In this document: piece after piece, positions 26,730 to 35,811 of the stretch
Layout of the letters: every line of letters starts with the position of its first letter
Position numbering within the stretch: the first letter of the stretch is position 1
NCBI GenBank assembly: GCA_017395215.1
Contig: JAFPVW010000204.1
Coordinates: forward strand, 1 to 48,064
Length of the DNA: 48,064 nucleotides
Direction of reading: 5' to 3'
DNA from: Prevotella sp.
Lineage (GTDB): Bacteria; Bacteroidota; Bacteroidia; Bacteroidales; Bacteroidaceae
The notes under the pieces: generated by a model
Seen by the model: only the letters and a program-made list of their open reading frames with translations
Told to the model about the DNA's origin: nothing
The model's database searches: none
Translations under genes and position numbers: made by a program

Positions 26730-28061
26730 ATGGCAGACAACAATATCATCGACATCCTCGACTTCGGCGAACCCGACAAGGAGGGCAGCAGCTACATCAA
26801 GGTCATCGGCGTCGGAGGCGGCGGCGGCAATGCCGTCAACCACATGTACCGCGAGGGCATTCACGACGTCACGTTCGTACTCTGTAACACCGATGCTCAG
26901 GCACTCAACGACTCGCCAGTGCCCGTTCACCTACAGCTCGGCTCCGAGGGTCTCGGTGCCGGCAACAAGCCCGAGCGCGCACGCCAGGCCGCCGAGGAGA
27001 GCTCGGACGACATCAAGAACATGCTCAGCGACGGCACGCGCATGGCCTTCATCACCGCAGGCATGGGCGGCGGCACCGGCACCGGTGCCGCACCCGTCAT
27101 CGCCCGCATCTCGAAGGAGATGGGCATTCTGACCGTCGGCATCGTCACCATCCCCTTCCGCTTCGAGGGTGCCCGCAAGATTGACCAGGCCCTCGACGGC
27201 GTCGAGGAGATGTCGAAGCACGTCGACGCACTGCTCGTCATCAACAACGAGCGCCTGCGCGAAATCTATCCCGACCTGTCGCTGACGGCCGCCTTCGGCA
27301 AGGCCGACGACACGCTGTCGGTCGCAGCCAAGTCGATTGCCGAGATCATCACCGTCCACGGACTCATCAACCTCGACTTCAACGACGTGAAGACCGTGCT
27401 CAAGGACGGTGGCGTCGCCATCATGTCGACCGGCTACGGCGAGGGCGAGGACCGTGTGAAGAAGGCCATCGAGGACGCCCTCCACTCGCCGCTGCTCAAC
27501 GACAACGACGTGTTCAACTCAAAGAAGATCCTGCTCTCAATCGCCTTCAACGAGGAGAAGGGCGGCAACGACAACTTCATGATGGAGGAGATGAACTACG
27601 TCAACGACTTCATGGACAAGTTCGGCGACTTCGAAATCAAGTGGGGCGTCGCCATCGACCCCGAACTGGGCAAGAAGGTGAAGGTCACCATCCTCGCCAC
27701 CGGCTTCGGCATCACCAACGTCGACGGCATGGAGGCCCGCCTGAAGAAGCACTCTCAGGAGGAGGCCAACCGCATTGCCGAGGAGCAGGAGAAGGCCGCC
27801 GCACGCGAGGAGCGTCGCGGACGCTACTACGGCGGCACCGACGGTGTGCGCCGCTACAAGCGCCGTCCGCACATCTACCTCTTCCGGCCCGAGGACCTCG
27901 ACAACGACGACGTCATCTCAGCCGTTGAGTCAACAGCCACCTACAAGCGCACCCGCGAGATTCTCGACAGCATCCACTCGCAGGCCACCGGCGACTATCT
28001 CAACGACACCAAGGACGGTACGCCGCAAGAGCCTCAGCAGGGTGTCATCAGCTTTGTATGA
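26730..28061 (+). CDS. ftsZ: FtsZ tubulin-like division GTPase
   Basis: A 443-residue FtsZ, which polymerises into the division ring. The nucleotide loop GMGGGTGTGAAP is near residues 110-121, with VIGVGGGGGNAVNHM at the start and NLDFNDVKTVL, the catalytic T7 loop, near 210-220. The variable C-terminal part from about 340 is charged and ends GVISFV. It is the last gene of the cluster. The terminal inverted repeat of a 250-bp element begins on the last base of its stop codon. Confidence 0.97.
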   Translation: MADNNIIDILDFGEPDKEGSSYIKVIGVGGGGGNAVNHMYREGIHDVTFVLCNTDAQALNDSPVPVHLQLGSEGLGAGNKPERARQAAEESSDDIKNMLSDGTRMAFITAGMGGGTGTGAAPVIARISKEMGILTVGIVTIPFRFEGARKIDQALDGVEEMSKHVDALLVINNERLREIYPDLSLTAAFGKADDTLSVAAKSIAEIITVHGLINLDFNDVKTVLKDGGVAIMSTGYGEGEDRVKKAIEDALHSPLLNDNDVFNSKKILLSIAFNEEKGGNDNFMMEEMNYVNDFMDKFGDFEIKWGVAIDPELGKKVKVTILATGFGITNVDGMEARLKKHSQEEANRIAEEQEKAAAREERRGRYYGGTDGVRRYKRRPHIYLFRPEDLDNDDVISAVESTATYKRTREILDSIHSQATGDYLNDTKDGTPQEPQQGVISFV

Positions 28062-28310
28062 TTGTCAATCACAGGTTTTATCCAACACTTCCTACACTTC
28101 CTACACCTAATAATATTGAACAGTCTCTTTGGCCAAGTGTAGCATCAGGTGTTGGTTCTTGAACGAAAGGCGCCGGGTTTTTGACAAAAGGCGCCGGGTT
28201 TTGCGCAAAACCCGGCGCCTTTTATTTGTTCCATGGCGTGGAACAAATCCCAGCATGGTTGCAGGTGCAGGAAGTGTAGGAAGTGTTGGATAAAACCTGT
28301 GATTCGCAAT
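28061..28310. mobile_element. MITE-like element with 48-bp terminal inverted repeats
   Basis: Bases 28061-28108 and 28263-28310 are inverted copies matching at 45 of 48 positions; the core reads TTTTATCCAACACTTCCTAC outward to inward. The element fills almost the whole gap between ftsZ and the convergent BNR_4 gene. A partial copy of the repeat motif (AAGTGTAG...GTGTTGG) occurs at 28135-28155. It has no ORF of its own and contains a strong terminator-like hairpin. It is a candidate non-autonomous transposon. Confidence 0.75.
28186..28223. terminator. Bidirectional terminator-like perfect palindrome
   Basis: A perfect 38-base palindrome: AAAAGGCGCCGGGTTTT, central GCGC, then its complement ending TTTT. 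The GC-rich stem flanked by A-run and T-run can terminate transcription from both sides, serving ftsZ (plus) and the BNR_4 gene (minus). The half motif AAAGGCGCCGGGTTTT also occurs just upstream at 28166-28181. A second hairpin follows at 28224-28248 (10-bp stem, 5-base loop). Confidence 0.75.
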
Positions 28311-28317
28311 CAGGGGC

Positions 28318-30879
28318 TTACCTAAGAATACTGTCAATGATGGCGACGGCATCGTCGATGCCCACCCTCCCGTCGTCATTGGCATCGGCGGCTTTAGCAT
28401 CGAAGGGTTCAGGCTTGAGGCCGAGGAGGTAGGCGACGACGTTCTGGACATCGGCCAGTTCGAGGCGCCCGTTGCCGTCAGCATCGCCGAAGAGCAGGAG
28501 GGTATTGAGACTGACGTTGTCGAAGCCGATGATCTTCTCGGTGCCGTTGTTGTTGTGCATGGCGACGAGGGCGACGGTGGTTGAGGAGCGTCCGTCGCTC
28601 TTGAAGGTGACGCTCATCTGCTGCCACTTCTCACCGTTTTCGACGGTGGGTGCCTGACTGGTGGGGCCGTCCTGGGTGATGGCCTGGAGGTAGGCATCGC
28701 CGCCCAGTCCGCTCTTCCAGACGTCGGCGGTCAGCGAGTAGCGGCCTGCGGGGAGGAGGAGCTCCTGGCGGAGGGTGATGGTGGAGGCGCCCCAGTTCTG
28801 GCGTACCCAGTAGGTCTGCTTACTGTCGGCAGACGGGCTGGGGCGTGATGCGAAAAAACGGTCGAAGTAGAGGTCGCCGGCCTTGAAGGCGGTGAGGTCG
28901 TTCTCGTTGCGCCCGACGTAGTCGATGGTCCAGCCCTCGGGGAGGTAGATGGCCCGGTCGGCGGTGACGCCGCTGCCGGGCATGGGGGCGTAGGAGCCCT
29001 CGAAGTCGGGATTCTGCAGGGTGGCGGGCAGGCTGGCGTTAAGCTGGGCCTTCATGGCGTTGCGGGTGGCGGTGACGGCCTGCCTGACCTCCTGGGGCGT
29101 GGCGATGAGGCCGAAGCTGAGGGCTATGGCCTTGGCGGGGAGGGCTCCGAGGGTGACGCTGAGACCGCTGACGGGGACGACCTGGTCGACGAGGCCGTTA
29201 CGGTAGGCGGTGAGGGTCTGGCCGTCGTAGGTAAGGGTGAGCACCCAGGTGGTGAGCTTGGTGGGGTGGTTGTCGCCGCTGGTGCCGGTGGAGCCGTTGG
29301 CCCAGGCGTCGCTGGTGAGCAGGCGGTTCTGACTGCGGTAGGTGGTGCCGCCGATGGTCAGGACGGGGTACTGCTGGGCGTTGAGGGCGTAGCTGAACTG
29401 GCTGTCGGCCGATTTTAGCAGCGTGCCGCCGTAATTGTCGGCATCCATGAGGAAGGCGACGCTGAGCGTCTGGCCGGCCTTGATGGTGAGGACGCCGTCG
29501 GCAGCGGGGGTGAGGGTGCGCTGGGGCTCCTGCCAGTCGCAGTCGGCGAGGATGGCGGTGGGGTAGCCCTTGGGGTAGTTCTTGTTGACCATCCAGTAGT
29601 AGTAGTCGCCCTGCATCCAGACGAGGCGGAGGGGGGAGTTCTTCGAGCCGGGGATGACGTAGGGCCGGGCATTGTTCTTCGGGGAGTTCTTGGTGAGCTG
29701 CTCGGAGCCGGCGACCTTGCCCTGGTCGTCGATGGTGTAGCGCCAGATTTCGTAGACGCCGTCCTTGTTGTACTGGCCGTCCTTGGTGGGGATGCTGAGG
29801 TAGAGGTGGTTGATATTGTCAGGGTCGAGGGCCATGCCGCCGCTGTAGCAGCGCTCGGTCTGGTTCCAGTTGTGGTGGAAGGCGTGGCCGCCGTACTGCA
29901 CCCAGGTGTTCTTCCACTCCGAGCCGTTCCAGCGGGCGTACCAGTAGACGTGGGTGGTCTTGGCGTCATCGATGTGGGGATAGACGATGACGGGGTGCTC
30001 ATCCTTGTCGAGGGCTATCTGCCACACCCAGTTGCGGATGTTGGCCGTGCGGTCGACGATGGTGGCGGGGTAGCTGTTGGCGTAGCTGTCGGTTTTGTTG
30101 ACGTTGAATACGCCATTGTTGATGACGGAGAGCTGCTTACCATTCAGGTCGCGCAAGATGGGGCCGTTGCCCTTGTTGATGTCGATGACGTTGAAGTAGA
30201 GCCAGTCGGGCTTCTCGTTGTCGGGGTGGCCGGTGGTGTAGCTGACGTAGATCTTGTCCTTGCCGTTGGACTGGTACTTGGCGTAGGGGCGGGCACCGGT
30301 GGACTGGACGATCTGCTTGGGGCCGAAGTCGAACTGGCAGTCGCCGTTCTTGTCGGGCATGGTGAGGCGGGCGATGGTGGGGTGCCAGTTGATGCCTCGC
30401 CAGCAGAGGTAGATGTGGTCAGGGTCGTCACTTAATATAAAAGGTGAGGGATAGGTGGTGTTGTTTTCCGTGGCCAGGTACTTCTCCTCGCCGAGTGCGG
30501 TGATGTCGCCGGGCTTCTGCGATATGCGGTACCAGATGCGGGGCTCATCGGTGTGGCGGGTGTAGAAGATCATGACGCGCTCGTCGGGGAGGACGAGGAA
30601 GGTGGGGTTGTTGTGGTCGTCGGGCTGGAAGTAGGAGCGGATGAGGACGTCGGTCTTGCGGTGGGTGAGCCAGTCGTACTGGGTGGCCTTGACGTTGCCG
30701 TGGACGTCGATGTAGCCGATGTAGGTGGCGTTAATGGTGCCGGCGGCGTTCTCGTAGTGGAGGGCGCGGGGGTCGGCAAACCAGCACCAGGCGCCTTCGT
30801 CGGCGACGACGGTGGAGGCTGCGGCGGCGCCGCAGCACAGCAGACAGGAGGGGAGGAGGGTTAGGAGTTTTGTAGTCAT
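28318..30879 (-). CDS. Secreted BNR_4 beta-propeller protein with LamG-like/CBM-like part and dockerin-like tail
   Basis: An 853-residue secreted protein. A signal peptide (about 1-21) precedes a BNR_4 propeller opening with GAWCWFADPRALHY and running through repeated DPDNINHLYLS and PVIVYPHIDD blades to about residue 450. Then come a beta-sandwich segment (TYDGQTLTAYRNGLVDQ), a galactose-binding-like module (NPDFEGSYAP, LRQELLLPAGRYSL, GFDNVSLNTL), and a dockerin-like tail at about 797-853. BNR_4 proteins include polysaccharide lyases and rhamnosyl-glucuronate enzymes (former GH145/PL42) that act on arabinogalactan, so a sugar-active role is likely; no catalytic residue is asserted. It is the last gene of a minus-strand run, 22 bases after the S41 protease. 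Confidence 0.8.
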   Translation of the reverse strand: MTTKLLTLLPSCLLCCGAAAASTVVADEGAWCWFADPRALHYENAAGTINATYIGYIDVHGNVKATQYDWLTHRKTDVLIRSYFQPDDHNNPTFLVLPDERVMIFYTRHTDEPRIWYRISQKPGDITALGEEKYLATENNTTYPSPFILSDDPDHIYLCWRGINWHPTIARLTMPDKNGDCQFDFGPKQIVQSTGARPYAKYQSNGKDKIYVSYTTGHPDNEKPDWLYFNVIDINKGNGPILRDLNGKQLSVINNGVFNVNKTDSYANSYPATIVDRTANIRNWVWQIALDKDEHPVIVYPHIDDAKTTHVYWYARWNGSEWKNTWVQYGGHAFHHNWNQTERCYSGGMALDPDNINHLYLSIPTKDGQYNKDGVYEIWRYTIDDQGKVAGSEQLTKNSPKNNARPYVIPGSKNSPLRLVWMQGDYYYWMVNKNYPKGYPTAILADCDWQEPQRTLTPAADGVLTIKAGQTLSVAFLMDADNYGGTLLKSADSQFSYALNAQQYPVLTIGGTTYRSQNRLLTSDAWANGSTGTSGDNHPTKLTTWVLTLTYDGQTLTAYRNGLVDQVVPVSGLSVTLGALPAKAIALSFGLIATPQEVRQAVTATRNAMKAQLNASLPATLQNPDFEGSYAPMPGSGVTADRAIYLPEGWTIDYVGRNENDLTAFKAGDLYFDRFFASRPSPSADSKQTYWVRQNWGASTITLRQELLLPAGRYSLTADVWKSGLGGDAYLQAITQDGPTSQAPTVENGEKWQQMSVTFKSDGRSSTTVALVAMHNNNGTEKIIGFDNVSLNTLLLFGDADGNGRLELADVQNVVAYLLGLKPEPFDAKAADANDDGRVGIDDAVAIIDSILR

Positions 30880-30901
30880 TGTAGTTATGGGTTTGGGGAG
30901 G

Positions 30902-32485
30902 TTATTGAATGATTTCGAGGGCCTTGCGGACGATGGCGTTCTCCTCGTTGAAAACGGAGAAATACTCGCTCATGTCCCAGAGGTCGCGGGCGATGAGGGC
31001 CTTGAGCTGGAGGCGGAGGTAGGGCAGGGTGCGCTGTAGCTCGGCGTCGTCCTTGGGCTCAATCTTCTGCTTCCGGCCTTCGGCGAGGATGTCGTCGACG
31101 AGCGACTGGGGCACCTCGAACTGCTGCTTGAAGAGGGCGAAGTCGGGGTAGCGCTTCTTCAGCTCACGGCGGTGGTTGTCGACATAGCGCAGGTTCTGCT
31201 GGATGACGACGCTCTTGGCGGCGAGCTGGCGGTGGAAGGGCGTGTAGCGGGTGGTGTCGAGGGGCACGAAGTAGTCGGGCATGATGCCGCCGCCACCATA
31301 GACGGTGCGCTGCTTGTGGAGGGTCTGGAAGCGTAGCGAGTCAGCGAAGTGGATGCTGTCCTGATTGGTGAGCTCACCCTTCTTCAGGCGGTTGTAGACG
31401 TCCATGGCGTAATCCTTCTGGTTGCCCTTCTCGTAGGGCTTCTGTATACAGCGGCCCGAGGGGGTGTAATAGTGGGCGATGGTGAGGCGTATCATCGAGC
31501 CGTCGGGGAGGTCGATGGGGCGCTGGACGAGGCCCTTGCCGAAGGAGCGGCGGCCGACGACAAAGCCGCGGTCCTGGTCCTGGACGGCGCCGGTGACAAT
31601 CTCGGCGGCCGAGGCGGTGTACTCGTCGATGAGCACGACGATCTTGCCCTTGGTGAAGAGGCCGTTGCCCTGGGCGCGGTATTCCTGACGGGGCACTCGG
31701 CGGCCCTCGGTGTAGACGATGAGCTCGTCGCGGGCGAGCAGCTCGTTGGCTATCTGGACGGCTGCCTGGAGGTAGCCGCCGCCATTCTCCTGGAGGTCGA
31801 GGACGAGGCTCTCCATGCCGCTGGCCTGGAGGCGCTGGACGGCCTCGCGGAACTCGTCGTGGGTGGTGGCGCCGAAGTTGCCGATGCGGATGTATCCGAC
31901 GGCGGGACGGATGATGTAAGCGGCGTCGATGGAGTGGACCGGAATCTTATCGCGCTCGACGGTGAACGTGAGGCGGTCCTTGATGCCCGTGCGGACGACG
32001 CCGAGGACGACCTTCGTGCCCTTGGGACCGCGCAGGCGGCGCATGATCTCCTCCTTCGACATCTTGACGCCGGCAATGGCGGAGTCGTTGACGGAGACGA
32101 TGCGGTCGCCGGCAATGATGCCCACCTTCTCAGAGGGGCCGTTGGTGACGGGCTGGATGACCATCAGCGTGTCGTCGATCATGTTGAACTGCACGCCGAT
32201 GCCCTCGAAGTTGCCGTTCAGCGGCTCGTTCATCTGCTTCACCTCCTTGGCGGTGGCGTACTGGGAGTGGGGGTCGAGCTTCTCGAGCATACCGCAGATG
32301 GCGTCCTCAACGAGCTTCTGCTCATCGACGGAGTCGACGTAGAGGTTGGCGGTGGCTACTTCGGCCATCTGTAACTTACGGAGGGGGGAGTTCTCGCCCA
32401 TATTGATGCGCAATTGGGCGAAAGAAATGAGGGCTGGCAGCTGTAATACAGCTGCAAACAGGACTATTTTTGCGATTCTATTCAT
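30902..32485 (-). CDS. S41 family C-terminal processing protease (CtpA-like)
   Basis: A 527-residue exported serine protease. Signal peptide (1-23), an N-terminal helical segment, a PDZ domain at about 92-180 ([32 protein letters not shown]), then the S41 core with Ser292 (EYTASAAEI) and Lys317 (SFGKGLVQ) as catalytic dyad, and [14 protein letters not shown] after it. Such proteases trim C-termini or degrade periplasmic proteins. Its start overlaps the parE stop by 8 bases. A second copy of the [12 protein letters not shown] block lies at the far end of the window. Confidence 0.93.
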   Translation of the reverse strand: MNRIAKIVLFAAVLQLPALISFAQLRINMGENSPLRKLQMAEVATANLYVDSVDEQKLVEDAICGMLEKLDPHSQYATAKEVKQMNEPLNGNFEGIGVQFNMIDDTLMVIQPVTNGPSEKVGIIAGDRIVSVNDSAIAGVKMSKEEIMRRLRGPKGTKVVLGVVRTGIKDRLTFTVERDKIPVHSIDAAYIIRPAVGYIRIGNFGATTHDEFREAVQRLQASGMESLVLDLQENGGGYLQAAVQIANELLARDELIVYTEGRRVPRQEYRAQGNGLFTKGKIVVLIDEYTASAAEIVTGAVQDQDRGFVVGRRSFGKGLVQRPIDLPDGSMIRLTIAHYYTPSGRCIQKPYEKGNQKDYAMDVYNRLKKGELTNQDSIHFADSLRFQTLHKQRTVYGGGGIMPDYFVPLDTTRYTPFHRQLAAKSVVIQQNLRYVDNHRRELKKRYPDFALFKQQFEVPQSLVDDILAEGRKQKIEPKDDAELQRTLPYLRLQLKALIARDLWDMSEYFSVFNEENAIVRKALEIIQ

Positions 32486-34493
32486 ACTGGTTTTCCTCGG
32501 GGCGGTCTTCCTCGATGACGAGGTTGTCGATGATGAAGTTCTGGCGCTCCATCGTGTTCTTGCCCATGTAATATTCTAACAGTTTCTGTACTTGGTCGGT
32601 CTTGTGGAGCGTGACCTGCTCGAGGCGGATGTCGGGACCGATGAAGCCGGCAAACTCCTCGGGACTGATCTCGCCGAGACCCTTGAAGCGGGTGATCTCG
32701 GGGTCGGGACCGAGGTCGGCGATGGCCTTCAGGCGCTCCTCCTCGCTGTAGCAATAGCGCACGACATAGTCGGACTTAGCCCCAGCCCCTCCCGCTGAGG
32801 GGAGGGGAGTAGTTACATTCTTCCCGTCACTCAGTGCTTGTGGGTGATTACTCCCCTCCCCTCTGTGGGAGGGGTTGGGGCTTTTCTTCTTGATTTTGGC
32901 CCGCTTGTTCCTTACGCGGAACAGGGGGGTCTGGAGGACGTAGACGTGGCCCTTCTTGATGAGCTCGGGGAAGAACTGCAGGAAGAAGGTGATGATGAGC
33001 AGGCGGATGTGCATGCCGTCGACATCGGCATCGGTGGCGACGATGACCTTGTTGTAGCGCAGGGTGTCGAGACCGTCCTCAATGTCGAGGGCTGCCTGCA
33101 GCAGGTTGAACTCCTCGTTCTCGTAGACCACCTTCTTGGTGAGGCCGAACGTGTTGAGGGGCTTCCCCCGCAGCGAGAAGACCGCCTGGGTGTTGACGTC
33201 GCGGCTCTTGGTGATGCTGCCGCTGGCAGAGTCGCCCTCGGTGATGAAGATACACGACTCCTCCTTGCGGTCGTCCTTGGCGTCGTTGAAGTGGATAAGG
33301 CAGTCGCGCAGCTTGCGGTTGTGGAGGTTGGCCTTCTTGGCACGCTCGCGTGCCAGCTTGGTGATGCCGGCCATGGCCTTGCGGTCGCGCTCGCTCTCCT
33401 TGACCTTGTTCTCGATGGCCTCGGCCACGTCGCCGTGGATGTGAAGGTAGTTGTCGACCTCCTGCTTGATGAAGTCGCCGACGTACTTGTTGATGCTGAC
33501 GCCGTCGGGGGCCATGGTCAGCGAGCCGAGCTTGATCTTCGTCTGGCTCTCGAACATCGGCTCCTCGACGTTGATGGCGATGGCTGCGACGATACCCGTG
33601 CGGATGTCGCCGTACTCGTACTTGCCGAAGAACTCCTTGATGGTGCGGGCGATGTGCTCCTTGAAGGCGCTCTGGTGGGTGCCGCCCTGCGTGGTGTGCT
33701 GGCCGTTGACGAAGGAGTGGTACTCCTCGCCGTACTGGTTGGCGTGGGTGAAGGCAATCTCGATGTCGTCGCCCTGCAGGTGGATGATGGGATAGAGCGG
33801 CTCAGTGGTCATGCGGTCCTTGAGCAGGTCCTCCAGGCCGTGGCGCGAGAGGATGCGGCGACCGTTGTACATGATGGTGAGGCCGGTGTTCAGATAGGTA
33901 TAGTTGCGGAGCATATTCTCCACAATCTCATCGTGGAACTGATAGTTCAGAAACTTCGTGTCGTCGGGCTCGAAGTAGATGTACGTACCGTTCTCATCGC
34001 TCGACGGCTCCGTCACGTCGTTCTTCAGCTCGCCGTACTCAAAGGTGGCACGGCGCACCTTGCCATCGCGGTAGCTGTGTACCTCGAAATGCCTGCTCAG
34101 CGCATTGACAGCCTTCACACCCACACCATTCAGGCCGATGGACTTCTTGAAAGCCTTCGAGTCGAACTTGCCGCTGGTGTTGAGGATGCTCACCGACTCG
34201 ATGAGCTTGCCCTGGGGGATGCCGCGACCATAGTCACGCACAGATATGCGCAGCCCGTCCTCGACGGTTACCTCAATGCGGTCGCCGGCATGCATCTTGA
34301 ACTCGTCGATGGAGTTGTCGAACACCTCCTTCAACAGCACGTAGATGCCGTCCTCAGCCGACGAGCCGTCGCCCAGACGGCCAATATACATGCCGGGACG
34401 CAGACGGATATGCTCCAAACCGGTCAAAGTCTGGATATTATTCTCGTCGTACTCGATGTTTTCCTGTGGTTTGTTATTGATATCTTCGTTCAT
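32478..34493 (-). CDS. parE: DNA topoisomerase IV subunit B with in-frame palindrome insertion
   Basis: A 671-residue type IIA topoisomerase ATPase subunit. The GHKL domain has [31 protein letters not shown] and [12 protein letters not shown]. The Toprim domain has TEGDSASGS and the metal-binding [10 protein letters not shown]. Overall fit is closer to ParE than GyrB. Residues 538-572 are not native: they are exactly the 105-bp element at 32778-32882, placed between [12 protein letters not shown] and [13 protein letters not shown] in the Toprim region. The start MNEDINN is 8 bases after the upstream GNAT stop; the frame stays open much further upstream but without family similarity. Confidence 0.93.
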   Translation of the reverse strand: MNEDINNKPQENIEYDENNIQTLTGLEHIRLRPGMYIGRLGDGSSAEDGIYVLLKEVFDNSIDEFKMHAGDRIEVTVEDGLRISVRDYGRGIPQGKLIESVSILNTSGKFDSKAFKKSIGLNGVGVKAVNALSRHFEVHSYRDGKVRRATFEYGELKNDVTEPSSDENGTYIYFEPDDTKFLNYQFHDEIVENMLRNYTYLNTGLTIMYNGRRILSRHGLEDLLKDRMTTEPLYPIIHLQGDDIEIAFTHANQYGEEYHSFVNGQHTTQGGTHQSAFKEHIARTIKEFFGKYEYGDIRTGIVAAIAINVEEPMFESQTKIKLGSLTMAPDGVSINKYVGDFIKQEVDNYLHIHGDVAEAIENKVKESERDRKAMAGITKLARERAKKANLHNRKLRDCLIHFNDAKDDRKEESCIFITEGDSASGSITKSRDVNTQAVFSLRGKPLNTFGLTKKVVYENEEFNLLQAALDIEDGLDTLRYNKVIVATDADVDGMHIRLLIITFFLQFFPELIKKGHVYVLQTPLFRVRNKRAKIKKKSPNPSHRGEGSNHPQALSDGKNVTTPLPSAGGAGAKSDYVVRYCYSEEERLKAIADLGPDPEITRFKGLGEISPEEFAGFIGPDIRLEQVTLHKTDQVQKLLEYYMGKNTMERQNFIIDNLVIEEDRPEENQYE
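32778..32882. repeat. REP-like palindrome pair inside parE
   Basis: Arms of 36 bases (32778-32813 and 32847-32882) are inverted copies with about four mismatches around a 33-base spacer. Each arm is a hairpin (CCCCTCCC with GGGAGGGG type). Total length is 105 bases, exactly codons 538-572 of parE, with both ends on codon boundaries. The translated peptide is Pro/Ser/Gly rich ([10 protein letters not shown] at its start, [12 protein letters not shown] at its end). Confidence 0.92.
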
Positions 34494-34501
34494 AGGGTCT
34501 G

Positions 34502-35656
34502 TTAAAGGGTTTTCTTGTAGCAGCGGCGGCGCTTGTGCTGTTCGTTCTCCAGATACTGCCACTGAGCCTGAACGGCGGTGTTCGACTCCATGTGGACGTG
34601 GGTCTCGCCCCACTTGAAGCCGTACTTCTGGTAGATGGGTATAAGCGTATAAAACAGCAGGGCGTTGGCACCCTTCGAGCGGTACTCGGGCAGCACGCCG
34701 ATGAGCAGGCAGTCGACGATATCGGTCTTTTTCAGATAGAGCGCACGGAACAGGTGCCACCAGCCGAAGGGCAGCAGGCGGCCCTTGCGGCACTTCTGCA
34801 GCGCACGGGTGAGCGAGGGTATCGAGATGCCCACGCCGACGACCTGATGGTCGGGGGTGTTCCAGTCCTCGATGACGCAGAGCATATCCATCGAGAAGAA
34901 CTTGAAGTACTCCTTGACGTAGGTGTCGATCTGGCGGTCGGTCATCTGCGAGTAGCCGTAGAGGTTGCCAAACGTCTTGTTGACCACCTCGAGCACCTTG
35001 CGGCCGTAGCCCTCGGGGCCGAACACCTGGCTACGCTTGAGCTGCGGACAATGCAGGTTGTAGCGCTTCTGGACCATCTGGGCCACCTTCGAGAACTTCT
35101 CGGGCATGTCGCCCTTGGGCACGAAGGCCTTGTATTCTACGTAGTCGTTGTCCTTCTCGTAGCCCTTCATCTGCTCCATCAGGCGCGGGTAGTACTCGTA
35201 GTTATAGATGGTGGCCATGGTGCCCAGCTGGTCGAAGCCCTCGATGAGCATGCCCTCGGGGTCCATGTCGGTAAAGCCGAGCGGGCCTATGATCTCGGTC
35301 ATGCCCTTCTGGCGACCGTAATTCTCGACAGCCTCCAGCAGCGCCTTCATCACGTCGAGGTCGTCGATGAGGTCGATCCAGCCGAAGCGCACGGCCTGGC
35401 GCTGCCACTGCTCGTTGTAGCGGTGGTTGATGATGGCTGCCACGCGACCGACGAGCCGGCCGTCCTTATAGGCCAGGTAATACTCGGCCTCGCAGAATTC
35501 AAAGGCCGGATTGTGGTCTCTGCTCAGCGTGTTGAGTTCGTCGCTGTAGAGATTGGGCGCATCGTACGCGTTTCCCTTGTATAACTCGTAGTGCAACTCG
35601 ATGAAGTCCTTCAAATCCTTCTTTGTTTCAACTTTTTTTATTACTACCGATGTCAT
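34502..35656 (-). CDS. GNAT-family acetyltransferase-like protein
   Basis: A 384-residue protein conserved in Bacteroidetes with a GNAT-like fold. It has a first half with [21 protein letters not shown] and [15 protein letters not shown], and a second half with [21 protein letters not shown], an acetyl-CoA-loop-like segment (R/Q-x-x-G-A equivalent RSKGAN). The substrate is unknown. The start at 35656 (MTSVVIKK) was chosen because the promoter -7 box at 35698-35705 leaves no room for the longer frame. It is the first gene of the minus-strand run with parE, the S41 protease and the BNR_4 protein. Confidence 0.75.
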   Translation of the reverse strand: MTSVVIKKVETKKDLKDFIELHYELYKGNAYDAPNLYSDELNTLSRDHNPAFEFCEAEYYLAYKDGRLVGRVAAIINHRYNEQWQRQAVRFGWIDLIDDLDVMKALLEAVENYGRQKGMTEIIGPLGFTDMDPEGMLIEGFDQLGTMATIYNYEYYPRLMEQMKGYEKDNDYVEYKAFVPKGDMPEKFSKVAQMVQKRYNLHCPQLKRSQVFGPEGYGRKVLEVVNKTFGNLYGYSQMTDRQIDTYVKEYFKFFSMDMLCVIEDWNTPDHQVVGVGISIPSLTRALQKCRKGRLLPFGWWHLFRALYLKKTDIVDCLLIGVLPEYRSKGANALLFYTLIPIYQKYGFKWGETHVHMESNTAVQAQWQYLENEQHKRRRCYKKTL

Positions 35657-35697
35657 CTTATTTAGCTTAATAATGTTGTTTCCGTACAAATATGTGG

Positions 35698-35705
35698 CAA
35701 AGTTA
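35698..35705 (-). promoter_or_regulatory. Promoter -7 box of the GNAT-parE run
   Basis: On the minus strand this reads TAACTTTG, 41 bases before the ATG at 35656. A matching TTG at 20 bases was not found. It faces away from the ompA-like gene promoter. Confidence 0.6.
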
Positions 35706-35735
35706 CACCTTTTTTTTCAAAAAATAAAAGAAAAA

Positions 35736-35767
35736 TTTGGATTTTTCAATAAGTTAAACTACTTTTG
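35736..35767 (+). promoter_or_regulatory. Promoter of the OmpA-like gene
   Basis: TTTG (35736-35739), a 20-base spacer and TACTTTTG (35760-35767) match the Bacteroidetes consensus in both boxes. The A/T-rich run upstream (35709-35735) may act as an UP-like element. The leader to the ATG is about 40 bases. Confidence 0.8.
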
Positions 35768-35811
35768 CAAGCAAAAGCAGAAAAAACAACAATTACTAAT
35801 CGCTATTAAGT

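Noticed and set aside
32838-34505. 555-codon plus-strand frame
   Set aside because: Antisense to parE; composition dominated by Val/Leu/Asp/Ala as expected for a shadow frame.
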